A stretch of DNA of 64,000 nt. It comes from Pseudomonadota bacterium. GTDB taxonomy: Bacteria; Pseudomonadota; Gammaproteobacteria; UBA1113. A program made the position numbers and the translations under genes. The DNA lies in NCBI GenBank assembly GCA_021778015.1, contig JAJYCX010000010.1, positions 1 to 64,000 on the forward strand, written 5' to 3'. The notes beneath the pieces were generated by a model, which was not told the DNA's origin, did no database searches, and was given only the letters and a program-made list of their open reading frames with translations. The stretch's first letter is position 1. Each line of letters begins with the position of its first letter. Shown here piece by piece: positions 25,862 through 34,977 of this stretch.

Positions 25862-27745
25862 CTATCTACGAATTACTTTTTTTTCCATCCTGTGACCATT
25901 TTCTGGTTTTGTGGCATCACCACCGTTGCCATCCGGGTGATGGAAAAAGCCACTTTGGTTCTTTCCTACATTTTGGGGCGCATCAGTCAAGATTTTATCA
26001 ATACTTTTAAAAATACGTTGGATTTCTGAACTAAATTTACTTTTTATGTCTCTAAAAAAATCATCGAATCCTTTTTTAAAATCGTTCATAACAGAGCACT
26101 TTTCTTGTGGAGCTAGTTCATTGCCAGAGTAAGATTTGGTTCGTGCCGGTTTAACCCGATCGTTATCCTTTTGGGGTTCCACTGCTTTACGAATGTGTTG
26201 CAATGTTTCTGCTAAAATATAAATCGAGGCTGTTTCTGTATTTTTAGCAGGATTTGGCTCTGGTGCTTTTGTTTTTGTATTAAACGCTAGCACATCAATT
26301 GCTTGCTCTGTTATTGCAAGAGCTGGATAAGTTTCTTTCTTCATTAAAACAGCTAATTGACGTTGATGATGATTGTACTCGCTAATTTTATCTTTTGGAA
26401 TTTCGGGTACTATGTCATTCCCTGATTCATCAATTTTTTTAGTAAAAGCACTTATAATGTCAGCGGCTAGTTCTTCTAAACGAAAAATTGTCTCGGTAAC
26501 CGTTAACTCATAGGCACTATCAATGTCAGACATTATATATTCATCTTTTATTCTATATTCAGACGATTGCAATACCTCATCTAATTGACGAAGAGAAGCT
26601 TTGGGTTGTGCAATGGATTCAGGACTGGAAGCTTTGGGTCGTGCAATGGATTGAGAACTAGAAGCTTTTTCTAGAGCTTCTAGCTGTGCTTCTAAGTCTG
26701 CTCGAGCTTCTTGAAGCGTACCTCTATCTGCTGGTTTTTTTGATCGCATTTTGTTTAATCTAGCTTTAATGGCTCTTGAGGTATTATTTTCTGTATTTAA
26801 AATTCCACTAGGACTAAATTTAGTATTTATAGCATTAGCAAAATTGTCGCCTATCGTCTCTGGATCGTGATTGCCTATGGTCATATATCGATATCCAGAT
26901 AGGATACTTGGTAAAATGTCTTGTGCCAATGAATAGATTTCTGATTCGATTGTCGGTCTATAGTTAGCTCCTCCATTATCTTCAGGTGCACGAATAAATT
27001 CAGTAGAAACGGAGTTATCCAAGTCAATCGGTGTTACTTCAAGTGTCTCAGGATTAACCATTATGTTATTTAACTTAATATCGCGATGAAACACTCCCTT
27101 GCTATGAAGAGCCTCATATGCTTTGATAACATTGATAGCAAGGCGAAGACGCTTCTCTTTTGTAAGGTTAAAAAAGTTAAATTTGTCTAAAGACACTCCC
27201 TGCACTGTAGACATAATGATTGCTGTTTCATAAACAGTTTCCCCATCAACTTTCTCAGGTGTAGGAATTCTAGTGGTTCTAGCTGAAATTATTTTCTGAT
27301 CAGCGATAGTCTCAGATACTGCGGCTTTATTTCGTGCTGCATGACTTTCAACTGTGACTGCTGGAATAGTTCTCTTTTCCTTATGGTCTTCATCATCTTG
27401 AATATAGGCGGCCTTCAATGTAACTTCTTCTACGCCGGATTCTGTTAAGGTTCTCTCAGTATCTTTGATGATTTTGACAGTGAGTTTAACATCCATCTTG
27501 ATCTCGCCAGAACTTGTGACCGGATGCGCTGTATAGATTTTTCCAAAACCGCCACCTAGAGCCCCCTCTTGTTCTCGTGGTCGCTTTATGGCGACAACCA
27601 AATCATTGCCAAATCTGACCAATTGTATATCTTCTAATAGGCCTTTATTTTTTTTATTCTTAAAAATTAATGCTTTAAGTTGCGCATTTTTCTGCTTGTT
27701 TTCTTCTTCTTGTCTTTTTAGAGTCGCTAGTTGTGTGTAGCCCAT
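25862..27745 (-). CDS. Eukaryotic-type protein kinase, putative Dot/Icm effector
   Basis: 627 aa. Residues 1-35 are Lys/Gln-rich and likely helical. Kinase landmarks: glycine loop GALGGGFGKIY (61-71), candidate ATP lysine in KLTVKIIK (Lys91), catalytic loop HRDIKLNN (H220, R221, D222, N227). The DFG position reads DLD (241-243), and NYRPTIESEIYSLA (261-274) stands for the APE/helix F part. Residues 340-400 have two Lys-Ala-Ser-Ser repeats (ARPKASSPESIAQPKAS); the rest is helical. The C-terminus is charged. A near-perfect PmrA box precedes it, the regulator site of many Legionella and Coxiella secreted proteins. DLD instead of DFG means activity needs testing. Confidence 0.8.
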   Translation of the reverse strand: MGYTQLATLKRQEEENKQKNAQLKALIFKNKKNKGLLEDIQLVRFGNDLVVAIKRPREQEGALGGGFGKIYTAHPVTSSGEIKMDVKLTVKIIKDTERTLTESGVEEVTLKAAYIQDDEDHKEKRTIPAVTVESHAARNKAAVSETIADQKIISARTTRIPTPEKVDGETVYETAIIMSTVQGVSLDKFNFFNLTKEKRLRLAINVIKAYEALHSKGVFHRDIKLNNIMVNPETLEVTPIDLDNSVSTEFIRAPEDNGGANYRPTIESEIYSLAQDILPSILSGYRYMTIGNHDPETIGDNFANAINTKFSPSGILNTENNTSRAIKARLNKMRSKKPADRGTLQEARADLEAQLEALEKASSSQSIARPKASSPESIAQPKASLRQLDEVLQSSEYRIKDEYIMSDIDSAYELTVTETIFRLEELAADIISAFTKKIDESGNDIVPEIPKDKISEYNHHQRQLAVLMKKETYPALAITEQAIDVLAFNTKTKAPEPNPAKNTETASIYILAETLQHIRKAVEPQKDNDRVKPARTKSYSGNELAPQEKCSVMNDFKKGFDDFFRDIKSKFSSEIQRIFKSIDKILTDAPQNVGKNQSGFFHHPDGNGGDATKPENGHRMEKKVIRR

Positions 27746-27791
27746 GATTTTTTCCTCGCCCTAATTTTAATCATTATTTATCTATCTAAAA

Positions 27792-27824
27792 TTATTATAT
27801 CGTAAAGATATTAAGGAAATATTA
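27792..27824 (-). promoter_or_regulatory. PmrA-box promoter of the kinase gene
   Basis: Minus strand, 27824 down to 27805: TTTAATATT-TC-CTTAATATC. The published PmrA box of Legionella/Coxiella is cTTAATATT-N2-cTTAATATT, so 16 of 18 half-site bases agree. Seven bases later is a perfect TATAAT (27797-27792). The box would cover the -35 region, as expected for activation by phosphorylated PmrA. It lies 59 bp before the kinase ATG. Confidence 0.7.
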
Positions 27825-27978
27825 AACCCGTGATCGGTCGGTTTAACCTAGGCCGCTTTCATTTCTTAAGATGGGATATGTAAATTCTATATATAAATCA
27901 ATCTATTAGGAAAAATTTAAGATGTTATCTCTGAAATACAAGTTCCACTTGACCTTAATAGCCATTCTTGATACAATA

Positions 27979-27996
27979 ATTAAACAATTGTTTAAT
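27979..27996. promoter_or_regulatory. Palindromic operator for the ArsR-family regulator
   Basis: Perfect 18-bp palindrome ATTAAACAATTGTTTAAT, 18 bp before the chosen start codon of the regulator gene. AT-rich palindromes of this kind are the normal binding sites of ArsR/SmtB repressors; autoregulation of the three-gene metal operon is inferred. Confidence 0.6.
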
Positions 27997-28014
27997 AGTC
28001 TAAGTGAAGGCCTT

Positions 28015-28353
28015 ATGTCTACTATAACGGATAACGCAACCATTACAGAAATTGCCGATATTTTACGTCTGATGGGCGAGCCTAGCAGATTGAAGATTCT
28101 AATTGCCTGCTTATCTCAACCCATGACGGTAACAACTTTATCGGAACAACTAGGCTTATCAATGCCTTTGATTAGCCATCACCTGCGCCTGCTGCGCGCC
28201 CTGCGTTTACTGCGTGCAGAACGACAAGGTAAGCAAGTGCTATATACCTTAGAAGATGAGCATATACGTTGTATTTTAACGGACATGCTGGAGCATTTTA
28301 CGGCAGATTGCCTATTATCCAAATCTAATGAACTGTCTACAACTTCTATTTAA
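28015..28353 (+). CDS. ArsR/SmtB-family metal-sensing repressor
   Basis: 112 aa from the ATG at 28015 (Shine-Dalgarno GTGAAGG). The open frame extends back to 27922, but that stretch holds the operator and gives an atypical N-terminus. Winged helix-turn-helix: ILRLMGEPSRLKILIACLS, then TVTTLSEQLGLSMPLISHHLRLLRALRLLRAERQGKQVLYTL. The C-terminal helix region DEHIRCILTDMLEHFTADC has His/Asp/Cys residues suited to an alpha-5 metal site as in CzrA/SmtB. Heads an operon with a zinc-ribbon protein and a metal-exporting ATPase, so Zn/Cd-type sensing is likely. Confidence 0.88.
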   Translation: MSTITDNATITEIADILRLMGEPSRLKILIACLSQPMTVTTLSEQLGLSMPLISHHLRLLRALRLLRAERQGKQVLYTLEDEHIRCILTDMLEHFTADCLLSKSNELSTTSI

Positions 28354-28367
28354 TACAGGAGAAAAAA

Positions 28368-28661
28368 ATGAGTCTTTTAAAGCAATTATTCGGAAATATG
28401 ATCATGGGTAGTCATGGTTCCAATGGTGGTGGTCATCACGGTAAAAAATATGGCAAGCCTCACTATGGCGGTGGTTATGATTCCTATACTGCACCTACTA
28501 CTACTCTGCAAAGCTGTCCAAAATGCAATACCGCTCAGGCACAGCAAGCGCAATTTTGTAATCAATGCGGTACTTCATTGGCCGCTCCTGGCTGTAATAA
28601 GTGCGGTACTATTTTAGCTGCTGGCGCTAAATTTTGTAGCCAATGTGGTCAACCTAAATGA
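28368..28661 (+). CDS. Small His/Gly-rich double zinc-ribbon protein
   Basis: 97 aa. The N-terminal half is Gly/His/Tyr-rich (GSNGGGHHGKKYGKPHYGGGY) and looks unstructured and metal-binding. The C-terminal half has four CxxC knuckles (CPKC, CNQC, CNKC, CSQC), two zinc ribbons in tandem. Good Shine-Dalgarno (CAGGAGAAA). Placed between the ArsR repressor and the P-type ATPase, whose ATG at 28658 would overlap its stop. A role as cytoplasmic zinc buffer or chaperone for the pump is inferred from context only. Confidence 0.8.
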   Translation: MSLLKQLFGNMIMGSHGSNGGGHHGKKYGKPHYGGGYDSYTAPTTTLQSCPKCNTAQAQQAQFCNQCGTSLAAPGCNKCGTILAAGAKFCSQCGQPK

Positions 28662-28672
28662 GAGAAACGACT

Positions 28673-30778
28673 ATGAATAACACGACTATTTTTTCTATTC
28701 CTGAGTTAGATTGCCCTTCGGAAGAAAAATTGATCCGCAAACAGTTGCAATCTATGCCAGAAATTTCAAGCATAGATTGTAACTTCATGACACAAGAAGT
28801 TACAATTACCCATACTTTTGATGATCACCAACCCTTGTTAAAGGCCATACAATCTGTAGGCCTGAAAGTCTCTGTTAAAACAACGGATTCATCACTAAAA
28901 ATAGCGGCGGCCCAACCTATGCCTTGGTGGTTATTGGCAATTTCTGGTGTATTAGCGCTATCCGCAGAAATCACCGGCCTATTTTTAGGCTATGAGCAGT
29001 CTTTCGCTGTTATTGCCTTAGCCATTGCGGCAATGGTGTTAAGTGGTAAGGGCACTTTGATGAAAGGCATAACCGCGCTGCGTACCATGACTTTGAATAT
29101 TCATTTTTTGATGATGATAGCCATCACGGGCGCTATGTTTATAGGGGAATGGCCAGAAGCCGCTATGGTAACGGTATTATTTGCTTTAGCCGAACGCATC
29201 GAAAGTTATTCGTTAGATAAGGCCCGTCTAGCGATTAAAAATTTAATGGCGATCACCCCAGCCACCGCAACTGTACGCAATGGTGACAATTGGCAAATTA
29301 TGCCTGTTAATGAAATACAAGTAGGTGCCACGATACGAGTAAAGCCGGGTGAACGTATCCCATTGGATGGAAGACTAACCGCAGGCCAAAGTAGTGTGAA
29401 TCAAGCACCGATTACCGGAGAATCATTGCCGGTTGAAAAACAGATCGGCGATACCGTGTATGCAGGATCGATTAACGAGCGCGGCTCATTTGAATTTACA
29501 GTCACTGCTCTGCCTAGCGATACGTTGATTGCGAAGATCATTCGTGCAGTACAACAAGCACAAGCCGAGCGTGCTCCTACGCAACGATTTGTAGACCAAT
29601 TTTCAAAATACTATACACCGATAATGGTTGTGTTTGCTATTTTAGTCGCAACGATTCCTTCTTTAGCTTTCGGTTTACCTTTCTATCCTTGGGTTTCTAA
29701 GGCACTGGTATTATTAGTGATTGCTTGCCCATGTGCATTGGTTATTTCCACTCCGGTAACCGTAGTAAGTGGTTTAGCGGCAGCAGCGAAGCAAGGTATA
29801 TTAATTAAAGGTGGTAGCTATTTAGAACAAGGTCATAAATTAAAAGCAATCGCTCTAGATAAAACGGGCACCTTAACTCAAGGAAAGCCCGTCGTTACGC
29901 GATTAATCCCTATGAATGGACAAACGGAACAGCAGGTATTACATCTGGCTGCAAGTTTAGATAGTCATTCGGAACATCCAGTAGCCGGCGCTATTGTGCA
30001 CGCTTGGCAACAAGCCTATCCAGATAAGGCATTATTGCCAATAACGCAGTTTGTCTCCATGACTGGGCGCGGTGTATCTGGTTTTATTGACGGTCAATGC
30101 TATTATGTAGGTAATCACCAATTGGCCGAAGATAATCGCGTTTGCAATGCTGAGTTAGAAGAATTATTAGCTCAATTAGAACAAGCGGGTAATACCACCA
30201 TTGTGGTAAGTACCGATAAAACCGTGCTGGGTATATTGGCTGTGGCCGATACCGTGCGTGCACACAGTCTAGAAGCGGTGCAAGCATTGCATCAACTGGG
30301 CATTAAAACCATCATGATAACGGGGGACAATGCCACCACTGCACAAGCTATTGCTAAACAAGTCAATATAGATGAAGTGCGTGCAAATTTATTGCCTACC
30401 GACAAACTCAGTACCATCAATACCCTATTGGAACAACACCATCGCGTAGGCATGGTCGGCGATGGCATGAATGATGCTCCGGCACTGGCTAAAGCCACTA
30501 TCGGTTTTGCTATGGGTAAAGGAACCGATACGGCACTGGAAACCGCCGATGTAGCCTTAATCGATGACAACTTAATGAAATTGCCGTTATTTATTCGTTT
30601 AAGTCAGCGTACCGCAACAGTACTCAAACAAAATATCAGTTTATCCATTGCGATCAAAGTTGTGTTCTTTGGCTTAGCTTTGGCGGGTTTAAGTACGCTG
30701 TGGATGGCCGTATTTGCGGATATGGGTGCAAGCCTTATCGTGGTTGCGAACGGCTTACGGTTGTTGCGTTTTCGTTAA
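28673..30778 (+). CDS. CPx-type heavy-metal P-type ATPase (Zn/Cd/Pb export)
   Basis: 701 aa from MNNTTIFSIPE (ATG at 28658 overlapping the previous stop is the alternative). N-terminal HMA-like domain with ELDCPSEEKLIRK, the DCxxEE variant lacking the second Cys. Then membrane helices, the TGES actuator (APITGESLPVEK), the ion motif CPCALVISTP, phosphorylation DKTGTLTQGK, the SEHPVAGAI dipeptide and MVGDGMNDAPALA. This set fits the ZntA/CadA branch rather than copper pumps. Exports divalent soft metals across the inner membrane. The 3' end overlaps the convergent RAP-like gene by 44 bp. Confidence 0.93.
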   Translation: MNNTTIFSIPELDCPSEEKLIRKQLQSMPEISSIDCNFMTQEVTITHTFDDHQPLLKAIQSVGLKVSVKTTDSSLKIAAAQPMPWWLLAISGVLALSAEITGLFLGYEQSFAVIALAIAAMVLSGKGTLMKGITALRTMTLNIHFLMMIAITGAMFIGEWPEAAMVTVLFALAERIESYSLDKARLAIKNLMAITPATATVRNGDNWQIMPVNEIQVGATIRVKPGERIPLDGRLTAGQSSVNQAPITGESLPVEKQIGDTVYAGSINERGSFEFTVTALPSDTLIAKIIRAVQQAQAERAPTQRFVDQFSKYYTPIMVVFAILVATIPSLAFGLPFYPWVSKALVLLVIACPCALVISTPVTVVSGLAAAAKQGILIKGGSYLEQGHKLKAIALDKTGTLTQGKPVVTRLIPMNGQTEQQVLHLAASLDSHSEHPVAGAIVHAWQQAYPDKALLPITQFVSMTGRGVSGFIDGQCYYVGNHQLAEDNRVCNAELEELLAQLEQAGNTTIVVSTDKTVLGILAVADTVRAHSLEAVQALHQLGIKTIMITGDNATTAQAIAKQVNIDEVRANLLPTDKLSTINTLLEQHHRVGMVGDGMNDAPALAKATIGFAMGKGTDTALETADVALIDDNLMKLPLFIRLSQRTATVLKQNISLSIAIKVVFFGLALAGLSTLWMAVFADMGASLIVVANGLRLLRFR

Positions 30779-33700
30779 TGCTACATCCACCTTTTGCTAA
30801 ACTTATATCTCTAGGCATCGGCAGAAATCCTGCTGATTGCGCTGCCGATGCACTAATCTTTAATGCTCTAAGTTGTTCATCAGGGACCCCATCTGAGCTA
30901 TTTGTAACAGAATTCGTACCAATATATTCTTTTAGCGCTTGCCCGCTTATATTCTCCATAGTATAAGGCACTATGATTACCTGTAATGTTTTGTTGGTTT
31001 CAGCCCAATATGCCAATACTTTGTAATGGCAGTGAAATACATCTAAATGAGTTCGTTCTAGGCCTATGTTTTCTCTTGGACTTTCAATTGATTCTAGGTC
31101 GAACGTTGTATGATAATAATGTGTCTTGCCATTCACTTCGATCAATGTATGTTCTTTTGGTAAAAAACAATCCCCAGGCAATATGCTGAATAGTCGTTCT
31201 GATTCCACTGACCCATAAACTCTTTCTAATTCACGATGTATCTTTCGTTGTAACGTAGAAACGGTTTGCCTGTATTTTACCTGATTTTTTATGAAGCAGA
31301 ACTTTAGTATATAGCATTCATTTTGCATGAGAGGCATCATAATCTCACCTCTTGAATATTTAAAATAATCCATAGCCAAAATAAATTGATGCAAAGAAAA
31401 ATAAGGTTGTCTATTCTCTAATGTCGTTAAGGCTGGTTTTAACAGATGAGTCAGAAACAAATCAAGCTTTTTAATTATTTCCTGACGGCATTCATTCTTT
31501 TTAATTAAATTTGCTTCAATAATAGCTAAAGAGTGACTTAATATCGCTATTTGCCTAAAAGAAATGGAATTAAAATTAGGGTGCTCTATTACTTTATCGA
31601 TTAATCTCGAAAGTACATTCTGGTTTTTTGTCATATCAAAATAACTTAAGCCCTGAATAGATAATATATATTGCTCTATGCTTAATGCTTCTGTGGATTC
31701 ATCTATTCTTCTAATAATCCGCGATACAATTTCACTTAAGACGGAATCGTTGGCTCGTATGCGTAGCAGACCTAGACCTATTAAAGCATTCTCTAACCCT
31801 TCTGCCTTTGCAGAAGATTGTAATCCGTCTCGAAAACGTTTAACTAAAACAATAATTTCTTCTTTGTTTCGCAACAGAAACGATTCACTTTCAAAAAAAT
31901 TTCTTTTGGCCCAAGTTCCTAGTTGATAAAAAACACTGGCCAAGTAATAAAGATTCTCTGTGTTAGTGCTTTGGCAAAATCTTAATACGGTTGTAAGGCT
32001 AGCCTCGCTCAATTCGTAACCAGGCTTTACTCGATTGGTAATGGTTATAACTTTTGGCGCAACATTTTGTGCTGCCATTTCTTGTTTTGTCAACTTTACA
32101 AAAGGTATCTTTTTGTTTGAAGATTCTACAAAATTACTGTAGATAATTTTTAATACTGCACTATCACTTTGATGTTGAGGGTATTGTTGCAGCAACAACA
32201 GTAGATGGTTATAGGCAATATCTATATATCTTTTTATTTGCTCTTTATCTTTAAAAAGAGCGTCCAATCCAGAATAAAGACAAATAGCGCTAAACACACA
32301 GGCCATTTCTTGAAAGAAATAAACAAATTTCTCACTGAGAGGAGAAAAGTCTGACTTTAAAAGTGCTATTTTATCTGGAGATAATGATATGGCTTCAATA
32401 TAATAGGTAAAACTAGTTTGTATAGAAGTAAGTGTCTGATATAATGTTTTTTCTGACGACTCAGTTTGAATCTTTTCTAAAGTATTAAACACCTCCTGTC
32501 CAAATAAAAAGCTTTTAATACTTTTTAACTGATCCAAGGTTTTTTGATTGTCATAATATAATTCTAAATACATCAAATCAGAATGTGCCTGTATAAACCC
32601 CAAATCGGCCAATACAACCGTTGCCATGACAATTTCTTCTTCACTTCCGGCATTTCGTGCCATATGCAATAATTCAAATGCTCTTTCTATTTTTATAGGA
32701 TCGTTTGACTGATACAATGCGACTGCCAGCCAAATCCAGGTGTTAGGCTGGTTGTATTCTGCAGCACGCTCCCAACATTCTATTGTTTTAGCATTGTCTG
32801 CTATTTCGGGATGGTTCATGAACAGATTACCGAGTTCTAAAAAAGCATCAAAAAAATTTTTATCCGCAGCCGTGTGCAGTAATGATAGTATTTTGGAATA
32901 TGATTCTTTTGTACGATATTCTTTTGAAGGAAGTTCGTTAATTAAATCAATCGCTTCGTTAAAGCAAGAATTGGGCAGGCCTTCTTCGGCTAATTTCCGT
33001 TGCAATGATCTATCGTTTGTTGCTTGAGCCAAAGCCTCACCAGATGCTATATCGCCGTGATGGACTGCGTTTTTTAAATGACAATTGCGCAGCATTTCCA
33101 ATTCTTCTTTTTTGTCTGAATTATTTGGTAGCGATAATATGTATTGATCGCACAGCCCCCCCATTCTTCCCTCTATTTTGCCTAATAATTCATTATCGCC
33201 TGCAGTCAAAGATTCTTTTGCTTCTTGGAAATAAGTCCTTAACATGGGAAAAAATCGTTCTGCAGTTTTTAGGTCAAATTTTAACATCAGATGAAAATGT
33301 GATCCAGAATTAAAGAAACGATGGATTTTATTATCCATACGCAATGTGGCTTCCATCACTTCTTTTGAGTACTTCGATAAAATATTTTGAACTCCATCAT
33401 CAGAATCTCCCAATGATGCTTTAACTTTTTTTTGCAGCTCAATAATTTCATCATAATTTAATTGATTAAATGAAAATAACGTTGTTTCCCGATAGGCACG
33501 TCTATTTGGAGAGAGAATATAATAACCGCCGTATAATAATAAAAATATACAATCTAGAATGTCAGTAAAAGAAAATTTTAAACTGTATTTCCTTCTAAAT
33601 TCTGGCTCCATATTTTTAAGGCAATGTATTACCTGAATAATATTATCTTCTTTTATGTAGTGATCAATCGCCACTATTAAGCAAAGCGATTTTATTTCTT

Positions 33701-34244
33701 TTTTACTGGTTTTCTTTATTCTTTCTTGAAATAATTCAAATTTACAAGCTAGACTTTTTTCCCATCGCTCAGATATACATTGATCAAATACAGGTTGCGC
33801 TTTGTTGAAATCATTGTTTTTAGCGCGTATGATGCAAATTGCTTCTAAGGTATAAACCTGCTCCCATAGATCTATTAAGGTCTCTTCATATCCCTTAATA
33901 CAAATACGTATTCCGGAGCTTTTCTGTACGCACTCTTTCCATTCTTGATAAGAAGACAAATCTTTTTCTAATTGAGCCCGTACTGTCATAACATGTTGTA
34001 GAGCTCGAGCAGGTTCGTCTTTCATTAAATTTAAGTAAAGCTCTTCTTTTATAATGGAATATTCTTTATTTTTTACATTCAGTTGTTGTATATATTCTTG
34101 TTGTTGAGCATGAATTTGTGGCAATGCATTTTGAATATGGCCTGGCAAATCTGATCTTTGTGCGTACACTGTACTTACAGCAGCGGGTAATGCTTCTGGT
34201 TGATTGCCGGTTGGTTTTTTGATTATTGTTTTTTTGCGTGGCAT
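30735..34244 (-). CDS. Large helical-repeat protein with C-terminal RAP-like domain
   Basis: 1169 aa. The N-terminus is basic (MPRKKTIIKKP). About residues 440-560 show TPR/Sel1-like helical pairs (LHTAADKNFFDAFLELGNLF, IECWERAAEYNQPNTWIWLAVALY). About 800-960 show 35-40-residue repeats of the OPR/FASTK style (ALIGLGLLRIRANDSVLSEI, YILSIQGLSYFDMTKNQNVL). Residues 1026-1100 resemble a RAP domain: LIEVNGKTHYY, then RTHLDVFHCHYKVLAYW and IIVPY. RAP plus OPR-type repeats is an organellar RNA-binding architecture in eukaryotes. This suggests an effector acting on host RNA or an acquired RNA-binding protein. The domain call is by eye. Confidence 0.7.
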   Translation of the reverse strand: MPRKKTIIKKPTGNQPEALPAAVSTVYAQRSDLPGHIQNALPQIHAQQQEYIQQLNVKNKEYSIIKEELYLNLMKDEPARALQHVMTVRAQLEKDLSSYQEWKECVQKSSGIRICIKGYEETLIDLWEQVYTLEAICIIRAKNNDFNKAQPVFDQCISERWEKSLACKFELFQERIKKTSKKEIKSLCLIVAIDHYIKEDNIIQVIHCLKNMEPEFRRKYSLKFSFTDILDCIFLLLYGGYYILSPNRRAYRETTLFSFNQLNYDEIIELQKKVKASLGDSDDGVQNILSKYSKEVMEATLRMDNKIHRFFNSGSHFHLMLKFDLKTAERFFPMLRTYFQEAKESLTAGDNELLGKIEGRMGGLCDQYILSLPNNSDKKEELEMLRNCHLKNAVHHGDIASGEALAQATNDRSLQRKLAEEGLPNSCFNEAIDLINELPSKEYRTKESYSKILSLLHTAADKNFFDAFLELGNLFMNHPEIADNAKTIECWERAAEYNQPNTWIWLAVALYQSNDPIKIERAFELLHMARNAGSEEEIVMATVVLADLGFIQAHSDLMYLELYYDNQKTLDQLKSIKSFLFGQEVFNTLEKIQTESSEKTLYQTLTSIQTSFTYYIEAISLSPDKIALLKSDFSPLSEKFVYFFQEMACVFSAICLYSGLDALFKDKEQIKRYIDIAYNHLLLLLQQYPQHQSDSAVLKIIYSNFVESSNKKIPFVKLTKQEMAAQNVAPKVITITNRVKPGYELSEASLTTVLRFCQSTNTENLYYLASVFYQLGTWAKRNFFESESFLLRNKEEIIVLVKRFRDGLQSSAKAEGLENALIGLGLLRIRANDSVLSEIVSRIIRRIDESTEALSIEQYILSIQGLSYFDMTKNQNVLSRLIDKVIEHPNFNSISFRQIAILSHSLAIIEANLIKKNECRQEIIKKLDLFLTHLLKPALTTLENRQPYFSLHQFILAMDYFKYSRGEIMMPLMQNECYILKFCFIKNQVKYRQTVSTLQRKIHRELERVYGSVESERLFSILPGDCFLPKEHTLIEVNGKTHYYHTTFDLESIESPRENIGLERTHLDVFHCHYKVLAYWAETNKTLQVIIVPYTMENISGQALKEYIGTNSVTNSSDGVPDEQLRALKISASAAQSAGFLPMPRDISLAKGGCSINENATTVSRSQPR

Positions 34245-34279
34245 AGCAAATCACCTTCTGTTTAGTTTTTAGACAAAAT

Positions 34280-34312
34280 TAGTTTACCAAATAATTCAGC
34301 TTAAGTAAACTA
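34280..34312. promoter_or_regulatory. Inverted repeat upstream of the RAP-like gene
   Basis: TAGTTTAC (34280-34287) and GTAAACTA (34305-34312), 8-bp perfect arms with a 17-bp spacer, 36 bp before the start of the RAP-like gene and 60 bp after maf. Could be an operator or a weak maf terminator. Confidence 0.3.
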
Positions 34313-34371
34313 GTAGTGGTGCTGCCAGTAACAACTCGCTGCTAGAAAAACATTAAACCAAAAAATCACAT

Positions 34372-34971
34372 TCATGCAGAAGGTGGAGACTCTCTGCAGA
34401 TGAGATTCACATCTGCTAATAATTCTCTAACGGTATTCAATGGTAGTCCAATCACTGAATAAAAGCAGCCATCTATTTTATAGATAAATTGGCCTATAGT
34501 GCTTTGGATACCATAGCTACCGGCCTTATCTTTATAGTTACCTGTTGCCAAATAGTGATGTATGTCGTCATCTGACATAGATGCAAAATATACTGTAGTC
34601 ATGTTGGTAACAATCTTCTCATAGGCTAGATACTTCAAGCCTACGCTGGTGATGACTTGATGACTACGGCCAGAATAACTTTTTAGCATGGAAAAAGCAT
34701 GTTGGTAGTCTAATGGCTTGCCTAATATTTGCTGGTCTAATACCACTTCTGTATCGGCGCATAATACGGGCAAAATAGTGAGCTTGTCTTCTAAGATTTT
34801 ATCCCAAGCGGCATGTAACTTTTCCGTTGTGACTCGTTTTGAATACATTTCTGCAGTTTCATCGGGTGCTTTTTCTTCTGGAATATCTATAGGTAACAGT
34901 TCAAATTCAACGCCCATCTGTTGCAGTAATGCTCTGCGCGCTGGGCTTTTGGATCCTAAATAGATTTTCAT
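34372..34971 (-). CDS. Maf-family nucleoside triphosphate pyrophosphatase
   Basis: 199 aa. Signature start MKIYLGSKSPARRALLQQMGVEFELLPIDIPE (Ser-Pro-Arg loop), then YSKRVTTEKLHAAW, PVLCADTEVVLDQQILGKPLDYQHAFSMLKSYSGRSHQVITSVGL with the catalytic Asp, and DKAGSYGIQSTIGQFIYKIDGCFYSVIGLPL at the end. Cleaves non-canonical or modified dNTP/NTP to monophosphates (house-cleaning). Of the Maf subgroups it looks more like the YceF/YhdE general type; the exact nucleotide preference cannot be read. It is 6 bp downstream of the permease gene on the same strand. Confidence 0.92.
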   Translation of the reverse strand: MKIYLGSKSPARRALLQQMGVEFELLPIDIPEEKAPDETAEMYSKRVTTEKLHAAWDKILEDKLTILPVLCADTEVVLDQQILGKPLDYQHAFSMLKSYSGRSHQVITSVGLKYLAYEKIVTNMTTVYFASMSDDDIHHYLATGNYKDKAGSYGIQSTIGQFIYKIDGCFYSVIGLPLNTVRELLADVNLICRESPPSA

Positions 34972-34977
34972 GTAATT

